Assembly: GCA_947446025.1 (NCBI GenBank)
Contig: CANFEY010000037.1
Location: 1-47,097 of the forward strand
Length of the DNA stretch: 47,097 nucleotides
DNA from: Bryobacterales bacterium
GTDB lineage: Bacteria; Acidobacteriota; Terriglobia; Bryobacterales; Bryobacteraceae
Direction of reading: 5' to 3'
Below are positions 26,949-35,300 of the stretch, piece after piece (position 1 is the first letter of the stretch; every line of letters begins with the position of its first letter). A program made the position numbers and the translations under genes. The notes below the pieces were generated by a model that was given only the letters and a program-made list of their open reading frames with translations, was not told where the DNA came from and did not search any database.

Positions 26949-27350
26949 TCAGCGCGGGTAGGGGTGGCCGCGTAGCGTGGTGAGGGCGCGGTAGATTTGT
27001 TCCGCCAGTACCACGCGCGCGAGTTCGTGGGGCATGGTCATGGGCGTCAGCTGGGCGAGAACGTCGGCGCGTGGACGCCACTCGGCGGGCAGGCCGTCGG
27101 AGCCGCCGATGATGAACACCAGGTCGCGGTCGAACAGTTTGGTGAAGCCCGCGGAGTCCATGGGTTTGCCGGCGGGGTCGAGCAGGACTTTCAGTGCGCC
27201 GGGGTGTTTGGTCCAGGGGTCGAATTTATTGGGGTGGATCTCGCGCATTTCGCAGGTGGCGAAGCGGGTGGAGCGCTTGATGTACTCAGCCGCCATCGCG
27301 TTGGCGTGGGTGTCGCGGGCCTTGCCGACGTAGAGGAGGTGGATTTTCAC
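26949..27350 (-). CDS. rlmH: 23S rRNA (pseudouridine1915-N3)-methyltransferase
   Basis: A 133-residue SPOUT methyltransferase that methylates pseudouridine 1915 in helix 69 of 23S rRNA. It is slightly shorter than the usual 155. Recognisable segments are the K-I-H-L-L-Y-V-G-K-A-R start, the F-I-I-G-G-S-D-G-L strand that forms the knotted SAM site, and the ending L-A-E-Q-I-Y-R-A-x-x-x-x-x-G-H-P-Y. The start is GTG at 27348-27350. It is convergent with rfbD across 139 bp that hold no gene, only a weak hairpin (TCCGCT/AGCGGA near 26925-26940). Confidence 0.92.
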   Translation of the reverse strand: MKIHLLYVGKARDTHANAMAAEYIKRSTRFATCEMREIHPNKFDPWTKHPGALKVLLDPAGKPMDSAGFTKLFDRDLVFIIGGSDGLPAEWRPRADVLAQLTPMTMPHELARVVLAEQIYRALTTLRGHPYPR

Positions 27351-27390
27351 GGTGGACTCCGGCGTCTGTCCGCTTCCTTACGGTCGCGGT

Positions 27391-27591
27391 TCAGTGGGAT
27401 TTCCTGTAGAACGCTACGCCGGAGCGGTCTTCGGCGAACTCTACTTGGTCGCCGATGGTGACTCGGTCTCCGGTGATGCGAACCGTGGAGCGCACGCCGT
27501 TTTCCTCGATGATCGCGAGCTGGTAGGGCGCGTCGGCGACGAACTGCTCGGGGGCCGCGTGGACTACGGTTTCGGTGTAGACGGTTTTCAT
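27391..27591 (-). CDS. Minimal DUF35 OB-fold partner of thiolase
   Basis: A 66-residue protein matching only the OB-fold half of DUF35 proteins (V-A-D-A-P-Y-Q-L-A-I-I-E, then V-T-I-G-D-Q-V-E-F). Classical members also have an N-terminal zinc ribbon, but this one has no cysteine. DUF35 proteins pair with SCP2-type thiolases and HMG-CoA synthases, helping substrate channelling or folding. Its ATG overlaps the stop of the thiolase gene by four bases, which supports a translationally coupled complex. Small size makes the domain assignment moderate, but context is strong. Confidence 0.75.
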   Translation of the reverse strand: MKTVYTETVVHAAPEQFVADAPYQLAIIEENGVRSTVRITGDRVTIGDQVEFAEDRSGVAFYRKSH

Positions 27592-28748
27592 GCGGCCCCC
27601 AGGATGGTGACTACGGCGGTGGCACCGGAGCCGCCGAGATTTTGGGCCAAGCCGATTTGGTTGCGCGCGAGTTGGCGGTCGCCGGCTTCGCCTCGGATCT
27701 GCATCGCGATGTCGCAGAGTTGCGCGACGCCGGTTGCGCCCACGGGGTGGCCTTTGGATTTAAGTCCGCCGCTGGTGTTGATGGGGCGCTCGCCTGTGAG
27801 CGAGGTCGCGCCCGACAGTGCGTAGGGGCCGCCTTGGCCTTTTGCGACGAAGCCGAGATCTTCGCTGGCGATAATTTCAGCGATGGTGAAGCAATCGTGG
27901 AGTTCGGCGAATTGGATGTCGGCGGGACCGAGGCCGGACATCTTGTAGGCTTTCTCGCCCGCGGCGCGAACGGCGCGGAAGGTGGTGATGTCTTCCTTGG
28001 AGTCCAGGGCTACGTGGTCGGAAGTCTGGGCGACGCCGAGGATGCGCACGGCCTTGGAGGTGAATTCCAGCGCGCGATCCAACGGGGCCAGCATCACGGC
28101 GGCGGCACCGTCGCTGATGAGGCTGCAATCGTAGACAGTCAGCGGCTCGGAGATGGGCTTGCCCGCTAGGGCTTGCTCCATGGTGATCACCTTGCGCATG
28201 TGGGCTTGCGGATTCTTGGCTCCGTTGGCGTGGTTCTTGACGGCGACGGCGGACAGGTGTTCGCGGGTGGTGCCGTACTGGAACATATGGCGCCGGGCGA
28301 TCATGGCGAAAAGCGCGGGGAAGGTGGCTCCCACGCGGCCCTCGCCGGACATGTCCCCCGCCCCGGCCAGGATCTCGGCTACTTTGGCGGTGCTCTGGGA
28401 GGTCATTTTTTCGACGCCGCAGACCAGGACCAGGTCGTGGATTCCGGCGGCCACGGCGGCCACCGCGTGGGCAAAGGCCGATCCGCTGGAGGCGCAGGCG
28501 GCCTCAAATCGCGTGCAGGGTGCGCCGGAAATCCCCAGCGCGCCGGCGACGTAGGGGGCCAGGTGATTCTGCCCCACAAACGACGGCCCGGCGAAGTTTC
28601 CCAGGTGGAAAGCCTCGACTTGTGAAGGACTTACGTTGGCGTCGGCGAGGCACTTCTGGCCAGCCTCCACGGCCAGCGAACGCAAGTCGCGGTCCGGGAA
28701 TGCCCCGAAGGCGGTCTTTCCGATGCCGACAATCGCAACCGGTCTCAT
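27588..28748 (-). CDS. SCP2-type thiolase / acetyl-CoA acetyltransferase-like
   Basis: A 386-residue thiolase of the sterol-carrier/lipid-transfer subgroup. The nucleophile Cys85 is in E-A-A-C-A-S-S-G-S-A; the E-L-H-D-C-F and S-K-G-H-P-V-G-A-T-G segments give the other catalytic residues. I chose ATG at 28746-28748, where the conserved M-R-P-V-A-I-V-G-I-G begins, rather than the open extension further upstream. It is paired with a DUF35 protein. Such pairs catalyse acyl-CoA cleavage or condensation, often in fatty acid or steroid-like metabolism; the substrate is not indicated here. It is divergent from the sigma-factor gene. Confidence 0.9.
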   Translation of the reverse strand: MRPVAIVGIGKTAFGAFPDRDLRSLAVEAGQKCLADANVSPSQVEAFHLGNFAGPSFVGQNHLAPYVAGALGISGAPCTRFEAACASSGSAFAHAVAAVAAGIHDLVLVCGVEKMTSQSTAKVAEILAGAGDMSGEGRVGATFPALFAMIARRHMFQYGTTREHLSAVAVKNHANGAKNPQAHMRKVITMEQALAGKPISEPLTVYDCSLISDGAAAVMLAPLDRALEFTSKAVRILGVAQTSDHVALDSKEDITTFRAVRAAGEKAYKMSGLGPADIQFAELHDCFTIAEIIASEDLGFVAKGQGGPYALSGATSLTGERPINTSGGLKSKGHPVGATGVAQLCDIAMQIRGEAGDRQLARNQIGLAQNLGGSGATAVVTILGAA

Positions 28749-28803
28749 ACTATCATCAGGATAGCGTCTCCACGCTTGGACCGGTAGCGGCGTCATACTT
28801 TTT

Positions 28804-29409
28804 GTGGCAGCTGTTATCACCAGGCTGGAATCGGCCGATTTGAGAACGATGCGGGAAACTCCAGGCACACGTTTCGATGCGGCTCCGTTGTCCCCCGGTG
28901 GACAGGCGGAGTTGCAGAACCGTTTTGTGCAGGAAAATATGCGCCGCGTGTTCTTGCTGATTTACCGCATGGTGCGCAACGTGGATGACGCGCAGGATCT
29001 GACGCAGGAAGCTTTCATCAAGGCGCTACAGCGGCAGGATCAACTAAAGGACCTGGAAAAGGCCACGCACTGGCTCTCGCGCATTGCGACGAACACCGCC
29101 ATCGATTTTCTGCGGCGGTCCGGCCGGGTGAATTTTTCGGACATTGAAGACGCGCCGCCGGCCGCGCTGCGGTCGCATGCGGAGAGCGCGGAACAGCGCG
29201 TGCTGCGCGCGGAGCATCGGCAGCATCTGGAAGCGGGGCTGGACGTATTGACCGGGCGGGAACGGCTCGCGCTGCTGTTGCGGGATGTGGAAGATATGCC
29301 GGCGGAGGAAGTCGCGGACCGGCTGGGATGTTCGAAGGCAACAGTGCGTTCGCACATCGCCAACGCGCGGGTAAAGCTGCGGCGCTTCATGAAGCGGGGT
29401 GTAGCATGA
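28804..29409 (+). CDS. ECF-type RNA polymerase sigma factor
   Basis: A 201-residue sigma-70 family protein of ECF type. Region 2 is seen at about residues 40-105 (R-V-F-L-L-I-Y-R-M-V-R-N, D-D-A-Q-D-L-T-Q-E-A-F), region 4 at about 140-195 (L-T-G-R-E-R-L-A-L-L-L-R-D-V, then the helix-turn-helix L-G-C-S-K-A-T-V-R-S-H-I). The GTG start at 28804 adds about 15 poorly conserved residues; ATG 28849 (M-R-E-T-P) is an alternative. It overlaps the anti-sigma gene (ATGA at 29406-29409), so it is probably held in check by it. Confidence 0.93.
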   Translation: MAAVITRLESADLRTMRETPGTRFDAAPLSPGGQAELQNRFVQENMRRVFLLIYRMVRNVDDAQDLTQEAFIKALQRQDQLKDLEKATHWLSRIATNTAIDFLRRSGRVNFSDIEDAPPAALRSHAESAEQRVLRAEHRQHLEAGLDVLTGRERLALLLRDVEDMPAEEVADRLGCSKATVRSHIANARVKLRRFMKRGVA

Positions 29410-29978
29410 GCACGCATCCTTTCGAGACCGAGCTGGCGCTGTATGCGGGCGGCGACTTGCGGGGCTGGGAGCGTTTCCAGACCGCGCTGCATGTTCGCGG
29501 CTGCCAGAGTTGCCAGGGTAAGATCACGGCGTTCCGGCAGGATCAGGAAGAACTGCGCGCGTCGGTGGATGAATTGCCCGCGGGCTTAAACTTTGCCAGA
29601 CTGGCGGCGGAGATGGCGGCGAATATCCGCGTGGGTCTGGAGGCGGGCGAGTGCGTGGCTCCCGTGGTCCGCGAGCCGGTTTCTCCGATTTGGAACTGGA
29701 AACCTGCGGCGGCGTTCGCGGGGCTGGTCATGGTGTTCGGGGCGGCTTGGTGGCTGAATATGCCGGCGCTGAATATCGGGTCCAGCGAAGACCGCGGGCC
29801 CGTGCTGGAAGCATCCTATGAGGGCGTTGAGTTCCGCGAGAACGGCAGCGGACTGGGCGTGAGCAGTAGCGGGGCGGAGCCGGTGGCCACGTCGGTGAGT
29901 TTCGGCGGATCGGCCAGCGCGCGCTATGTGGACGGTGACACGGGCCAGGTGACCATCACGACGGTGTACGTGCAATGA
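29406..29978 (+). CDS. Membrane-anchored zinc-finger-type anti-sigma factor
   Basis: A 190-residue protein that overlaps the ECF sigma gene. The N-terminal part has H-V-R-G-C-Q-S-C (residues 29-36), the H-x3-C-x2-C signature of ZAS anti-sigma factors. One transmembrane helix is predicted at about residues 100-120 (A-F-A-G-L-V-M-V-F-G-A-A-W-W-L). The ~70 C-terminal residues would be periplasmic, with no recognised domain. It should sequester the sigma factor at the inner membrane. It also overlaps the third gene by ATGA. The upstream open frame is a sigma-gene shadow. Confidence 0.87.
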   Translation: MSTHPFETELALYAGGDLRGWERFQTALHVRGCQSCQGKITAFRQDQEELRASVDELPAGLNFARLAAEMAANIRVGLEAGECVAPVVREPVSPIWNWKPAAAFAGLVMVFGAAWWLNMPALNIGSSEDRGPVLEASYEGVEFRENGSGLGVSSSGAEPVATSVSFGGSASARYVDGDTGQVTITTVYVQ

Positions 29979-31027
29979 AGCAGCTTCTTCTAGTTTTTAC
30001 GGTGGCGGTGGCGCTGTATGCGCAGTCTGTGTCTGGCAAGATCGACCTGCCGACGGATTCGCCCGTGGCTGTGCTTTCCGCTGATTTCAGCAACTCCAAG
30101 GCGACGGCACGCGGCGGGGCGTATGTGGTGGACGTGTACGCGTCGCTCTCTTTGCGCAATACGACGCAGCGGCGCATCCGGGGGATCACGCTGGCGGTGT
30201 ATGCTCAGGACACTGCGCCGGGTAAGGGATCAGTTTCCGTGCCGAGTTTGGATGTGGCTCCGGGAGCGGCCTTTTCGGTGCGCATTGAGAACCACTTGGT
30301 GCGGCCGCTTGGTTCCAGCAATCCGGGCGTAGAGGTGAAACTCGACGGGGTGTTGTTTGACGATTTGGGTTTCTATGGGCCTGATACTCTGCAATCGCAG
30401 CGCTTGATGACCAAGTGGGAACTGGAAGCCCGGCGCGACCGCGACTACTTCAAGTCCGTGCTGAAGGCGTCCGGCGTGGACGGTTTGCGCAAGGAGATGC
30501 TGGCCGGCATCGCGCGGCAGGCAGGCAGCCGGGGGCCCGGAGTGCAGATGGTGCGGGGCCGGGCCACCAATCAGGATGCCGAGCGCGAGGTGCAGTTCGC
30601 TTCACTGGCGATGCCCGATGCACCCGTGGAAGTAGGCGATGGCGCGGCCCGCGTTACAGCGAGCGAAGCACGCGCGCCGCGCTTTTCCGTGCGCAACCGC
30701 TCCGCCAAAGCGGTGGAGCATCTGGAGATCGGCTGGATTGTGAAAGATCAGCAAGGCCGCGAGTTCTACGCTGCCTCCATGCCGGTGGATCTGAAGTTGG
30801 CTCCGAATCAGGCCGGGGACGTGCGCCAGGATGCTTCGTTACGCTTCCAGCAACCGGTGGCGATCCAGAGCATGACGGCTTTCGTGGCCAGCGTGGGGTT
30901 TGCCGGAGGCGGGCAATGGGTACCGAAGCGCAACGCTCTGGTCCCGGCGTCGCCTGAGGAGCAGCGGCTGCTGCAGATTTACAGCAAGCGCGGCGTGGAA
31001 GCGCTGGTGGAAGAACTGAAGAAGTAG
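29975..31027 (+). CDS. Exported protein coupled to sigma/anti-sigma pair, unknown
   Basis: A 350-residue protein with a signal peptide (residues 1-16, ending L-Y-A-Q) and no family I can name. The mature part has two beta-rich regions (about 25-130 and 215-310) in which phrases such as L-S-L-R-N-T-T-Q-R-R-I-R-G-I-T and F-S-V-R-N-R-S-A-K-A-V-E-H-L-E suggest Ig-like or FxLYD-like folds, separated by a charged helical section. The C-terminal end is K-R-G-V-E-A-L-V-E-E-L-K-K. It overlaps the anti-sigma gene and may be its extracytoplasmic ligand or an effector. This is inference from operon position. Confidence 0.75.
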   Translation: MKQLLLVFTVAVALYAQSVSGKIDLPTDSPVAVLSADFSNSKATARGGAYVVDVYASLSLRNTTQRRIRGITLAVYAQDTAPGKGSVSVPSLDVAPGAAFSVRIENHLVRPLGSSNPGVEVKLDGVLFDDLGFYGPDTLQSQRLMTKWELEARRDRDYFKSVLKASGVDGLRKEMLAGIARQAGSRGPGVQMVRGRATNQDAEREVQFASLAMPDAPVEVGDGAARVTASEARAPRFSVRNRSAKAVEHLEIGWIVKDQQGREFYAASMPVDLKLAPNQAGDVRQDASLRFQQPVAIQSMTAFVASVGFAGGGQWVPKRNALVPASPEEQRLLQIYSKRGVEALVEELKK

Positions 31028-31045
31028 GCAGACCGGAGGTCGGCT

Positions 31046-31062
31046 GCGGGCCGGAGGCCCGC
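31046..31062. terminator. GC-rich hairpin between convergent genes
   Basis: GCGGGCC (31046-31052), loop GGA, GGCCCGC (31056-31062): a perfect 7-bp stem between the ends of the convergent genes at 31027 and 31080. There is no T-run, so it may be a bidirectional, factor-assisted terminator. Confidence 0.45.
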
Positions 31063-31079
31063 CGTCCAACGTCCAACGA

Positions 31080-31880
31080 CTACTTGGTGCGACCGGCGGC
31101 TTTGTTCATATGGCCGGGGTCAGGGTTGTTTTCGATGCACTCGTACTCTTCCACGCGCACCTCAATGGGACGGCGGAAGACGGCTCCCGTGTAGTACGGC
31201 TTCTCCAGCGCTTCTTTGTCTTCCACCATGGTCTCAAAGCTCAAAGACCCGTCCGTGTTCAGGGTGTAGCGCTCCACTACGTGCATGGATTCTGAGTGAA
31301 TGGACGCGCCGCCGGCGATCCAGCTTTTGTCGTTGAAGCCGATGGTGTCTACAACAAACGTGTCGCCTTCCCAGCGGCCTACCGAATCGCCCATCCAGGT
31401 GGGCACCAGGTCGTCGGGGTGCTGGAGTTTCGCATCGATGGGAATACGGCGCCACGCGCGGAATGCCTCGTGCAGGATCACGACTTGCTTGGGCGTCTGC
31501 ACGATTTCGAGCGGCATCGGCATGGTGGAGATGCGGGGCACTCCGGGCAGCAGGCAGTAGAGCGTGGGATCGTCGAGCGCGGCGTCGAGTGGTTTGCGCT
31601 TGGCCTCCCAGTCCGGCTTGTAGGCTAACGGTTCGCGGCGGATCGGATGGTTGTCGATGGGCGGCAGAGGGTGCAGCGGGGGCGCGCCCGCCTCACCGTT
31701 GATGCTGACGCCGCCGCTTTGCCAGACGCCGCTGAGATCGGGCTTGCCGTTGGCGGCTCGCGGAATGGGGCGGCGGACTACCTGCGGGCCTTTGGCTTTC
31801 GTCTGGCCCTTCGCTTGGCCCCAGAGCGGTGCGGACAGGCAAACAGCCGCGATCGCGAATGGAAGAACTCGTGCGGTCAT
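31080..31880 (-). CDS. Exported GxWEGDT-domain protein, unknown function
   Basis: A 266-residue exported protein (signal peptide residues 1-22, M-T-A-R-V-L-P-F-A-I-A-A-V). Its core, G-R-W-E-G-D-T-F-V-V-D-T-I-G-F-N, is shared with the proteins at 36360-37160 and 37572-38687, and an upstream P-D-L-S-G-V-W occupies the place of their P-R-W-P-D-G segment. The downstream H-S-E-S-M-H-V-V-E-R-Y motif also matches. I know no biochemical role; conserved Glu, Asp, His and Trp could make a carbohydrate- or phenolic-binding site. It begins two bases after the DUF6152 gene, so the two are co-transcribed. The long open 5' extension overlaps DUF6152 and is a shadow. Confidence 0.8.
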   Translation of the reverse strand: MTARVLPFAIAAVCLSAPLWGQAKGQTKAKGPQVVRRPIPRAANGKPDLSGVWQSGGVSINGEAGAPPLHPLPPIDNHPIRREPLAYKPDWEAKRKPLDAALDDPTLYCLLPGVPRISTMPMPLEIVQTPKQVVILHEAFRAWRRIPIDAKLQHPDDLVPTWMGDSVGRWEGDTFVVDTIGFNDKSWIAGGASIHSESMHVVERYTLNTDGSLSFETMVEDKEALEKPYYTGAVFRRPIEVRVEEYECIENNPDPGHMNKAAGRTK

Positions 31881-31882
31881 GG

Positions 31883-32254
31883 CTACTGCCCCACCGGGCC
31901 AAGGAACTTCTTGGTCCCATCCGTGAAAGTGACTTCGCGCCCGGCACCGCTGTTGGAGCCGTCCTTGGCCTTGTAAGCCGTGACAGTGATGGTGGACCCG
32001 ACCTTGAGGATGTCGCGCGGGAAGCCTGTGCGTTTGAGGGTGTTTGGCGGGTAGCCCTCCAGCGACCATGTAGTTACTTTGCCGGTGGCGTCGGTCACGT
32101 CGACGTGCACGTAGGCGTGCGGATTGGTCCATTCCACCTTGCTGACCTTGCCGGTTACGGTGATCATCGTCTTTGAATCGTACTCCGCCGCAAAGGAGTG
32201 GTGTGCGTGTGCGGGAATGCTAGCGGCCAGGATTGCCAGAAGGATGTAGCGCAT
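31883..32254 (-). CDS. DUF6152-family exported protein
   Basis: A 123-residue small exported protein. Signal peptide to about residue 17, then the family hallmark A-H-H-S-F-A-A-E-Y-D at the mature N-terminus, followed by G-K-V-S-K-V-E-W-T-N-P-H-A-Y-V and G-S-T-I-T-V-T-A. The fold reads as a small beta-barrel. The function of DUF6152 is unknown to me; the invariant N-terminal histidines suggest metal binding. The start at 32252-32254 lies only five bases beyond a strong hairpin and lacks a good Shine-Dalgarno. It is closely linked to the G-x-W-E-G-D-T protein downstream. Confidence 0.85.
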   Translation of the reverse strand: MRYILLAILAASIPAHAHHSFAAEYDSKTMITVTGKVSKVEWTNPHAYVHVDVTDATGKVTTWSLEGYPPNTLKRTGFPRDILKVGSTITVTAYKAKDGSNSGAGREVTFTDGTKKFLGPVGQ

Positions 32255-32259
32255 AGAAG

Positions 32260-32295
32260 AAGCCCCGGCGAGTATCGTAACGCGCGCCGGGGCTT
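32260..32295 (-). terminator. Strong hairpin at the end of the receptor gene
   Basis: A perfect 11-bp inverted repeat, AAGCCCCGGCG (32260-32270) and CGCCGGGGCTT (32285-32295), loop 14 bases, lies 25 bases after the receptor stop. On the minus strand it is followed by CTTCT, a weak T-rich tail. It should separate the receptor transcript from the DUF6152 unit, or reduce read-through. Confidence 0.65.
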
Positions 32296-32320
32296 GGGGT
32301 CAATACTGCGAGACTTCGTT

Positions 32321-35300
32321 TTAGAAGTCGAAACGCATGTTCAAGGTAACCGTTCGGTTACCAGCCGCGGTAGTGATACGGTTGAACGTTTGGGGGTTGT
32401 TGATGTTGGTTCCAGGATTGCCCCAGATCGGGCGGTTCAGCGCGTCGATCACGTCGGCGCGAAGTGTGAAGTAGCGCGCTTCGCCGAGTTGAATCTTCTT
32501 GCTGGCCGAGATGTCGAAGCCCAGCTGGCCCGGTCCAATCAACCCCGGCATGTTGTTCGCCGAGTTGCCCGCGCGGCCCGGGAGCGCGTTCGCGAGAAGA
32601 ACATTTCCCGAGGCGTCCACGACCACCTGATTCGTCAAACGGCCATTGAGGACCGTCTGGTCGGCACCGAAATTGGGTGGGGTAGCATTGCGAGCGGTGA
32701 GGCCGGCAAAGTAGTCCACGTACTGGCCAGGATCCTTCCGTACAGACCCGGGAGTAAACTCGCCCAGGATATCTGCAGTGGTGATCGCGCGGAATCCCGC
32801 CGTCCCGACGCCGGTGGTAAAGGTAAGCGGCGCGCCCGAGGCCCACTGGATCACCGGAGCCAACTGCCAGCCGCCGATGATGGGGTCAGCCCACTTCGCG
32901 TTGCGGGCGATGTAGCCCTTGGCACCGAAGGGCAAGTCCCAGGTTCCCGCTAACTTGATGATATGAGTGCGGTTATTAGCCAGGATGCCCTTACTCAGGA
33001 CACGGTTGCGGGGATCGCGCACGCCCGTGTCGCCCAGGTTCTTGGAGAACACGTAGCTGAACTGGCCGCTGAAGCCGGTAGCATAGCGGCGTGTGAGGCT
33101 GGTCTGCACCGAATGATAGGTGGAGTTCGAATTGTTGCCCGCCAAATTCACACTGCCGAACTGCGGGTTGGCCACGATGAAGTTCTCCGGCAGTCCGGCG
33201 TTGCGGAGGATTCCCCCAAAGCCGCGCGTGGACAACTGTGTGGTGGTGTTAATGTAGTTCGCCAATCCGCCGACATCTCCGTTGGCGATAAATTGATTGG
33301 TGTTCTGGAACAGGCGGAGCGCCCGCGAACCTGTCATCGTGGACCCATTGACCGTGCCGATCGTCCCGCCAAAGTTCGTTCCCGCGAACATCCGGTCGAA
33401 CAGCGGGGCATTGCCGCCGGCGCGCGTGATATTGAAGGCTTCCAGAAGGCCGTTTTCGATGATGTTAGTTTCGTTGATCTGCGTGTTGGTCCATAGCTTG
33501 GTGCCCTTGTTGCCCACCCAGCCGACTTCCAGCGTGAGGTTGCGGGCCACTTCATGCTGCAAGCTGAGGTTGAAGCTTTGGATATAGGGAACCTTGCGAT
33601 CGTCCGCGTAACCGGTGATGCCGGTGGACCGCGTAGAATCGAGCGGCACCGGCGAAAACGGCTTCGCGCCGCCGGTGGGCACCGGTACGACGCCCGCGGC
33701 GGGCAGGCCCGCCAGATCCAAGTATCCCTGAGCCGCGTAGTTCAGGTTCAGCGCGAATCCCGGCAAGCTGCCGATGTTGCCCGAGTAACCCAGGAAGTCC
33801 ACCGCACCCGCATAGTTGATTCCGTATCCGCCGCGCAGTACAGTCGAGCGCTTCAGCCACGGCACATTGTAGGCGAATCCGAGCGACGGGGCCAGGTTGT
33901 TCCAATCGTTACCAAAGATCAGCTTGTCCGCATTCGGCGAAAACTTCCCGACGAATTCCGAGGTGGTCAGCGCTCCGCTGCTCGCGTAAGGGGCCCATTG
34001 CGCGTTCGCAAAATTGGTGCCGGAGATACCGAATAAGCCCGATTGTCCGCCCTTGAAACGACCGCCCAAACCGAGCGAATCGTACGGGGTGCCGTACTTG
34101 TCATAGCGCAAGCCGAAGTTCAAGGTCAGGTTTTTGGTCGTCTTCCAGCTATCCTTCAGCCAGAAGTTCCAATCGTTCTGCTGATGCTTGCGCCGGAACA
34201 GAATCGTGGTGCGATAGTCGGACCAATCCGTCGCTGTCGGGCTATTCACGAAATACTGCTGTCCGATGGTCCCCACGGAACCGGCCAGGTTGGCAAGCAG
34301 GCTCTGCGCCGGACCAATATCAAGAGCGTTCAGTCCAGGGAACGCCGCCGCAGTAATGCCGGTGATCGCAACGCTGCCCGCACCCAAGGTAACCAGCGGA
34401 CGAGTCGTATTCTGTCCGCCGCCGTTGAGGCCTTCCGAAAAGAAGCGATCCAGCTCGCCGCCGAATTGCACGGAGTGTGCGCCGTGATTCCAGGTGATGG
34501 TGTCGGCAATCTGCTTCAACGGGCTGTTGGTGTAGCGCGGCGTCGAAACGTTCAGGTTCGCGTACTGGCCCAAACCCAGACCACCCGAGGCAATATATTG
34601 GAAACTTCCATCCGGCCCCTTTGGATAGGTTGCGCGCGCTTCTTTCGCCGCATCCGTGAGGTTACTCTCGGCGGCGCCGAAACAGCAGCCGGTATCAAAA
34701 GCGGAAAGACCTTCCCAGGTATCGCGCTTCGCACCGAAACGGAATTCGTTCAGCAGGCTCGGTGAAAGTACGGTGGTGTATTGGATCGTATAGAAATTCG
34801 GCTTGCGCACTACCGCGCCGGAGTACCCACCCGGGAAGTCGGTCAAGCCTGTCTGCCCCGTCACGCCGAAGTCTTTTTCGCGCGTCATGGTGAAGCTCAG
34901 CTTGTTGGCGTCATTCACCTGATAATCGAAGCGGGTGGTGAGGTGGTCGCGATTGGGATTCGCACTCTGGCCCGTGGCGCCATCCACGCCGTATTGGCGG
35001 CGATACCAGCGGTACCCGGCGGTGTTCAACCCGTCGCCCACGCTGTAGTCGTTCGGAAGCGGCATACGCGGCAGCATCTGCGAACTGACCCACACATTGT
35101 CGATTTTGGTGCGGTTGGGATCGCGGACATCGGTGAAGACGTTAAATTGATTCAAGAAAAGCGAATTGCCAGCCGCGTCGCGCGAGAGAATATTGCCGGC
35201 TAAGTCCACGGAGGGCGTCCCGGAAAGCGCGTTGCCGTTGCGCCGGCTCACGCCGCCGGCGGCACCGGAGGTCAGATAACGGAACACACCGTTGCGCGCC

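Noticed and set aside
34043-34765. Plus-strand frames within the TonB receptor gene
   Set aside because: Antisense shadows of a clearly real receptor.
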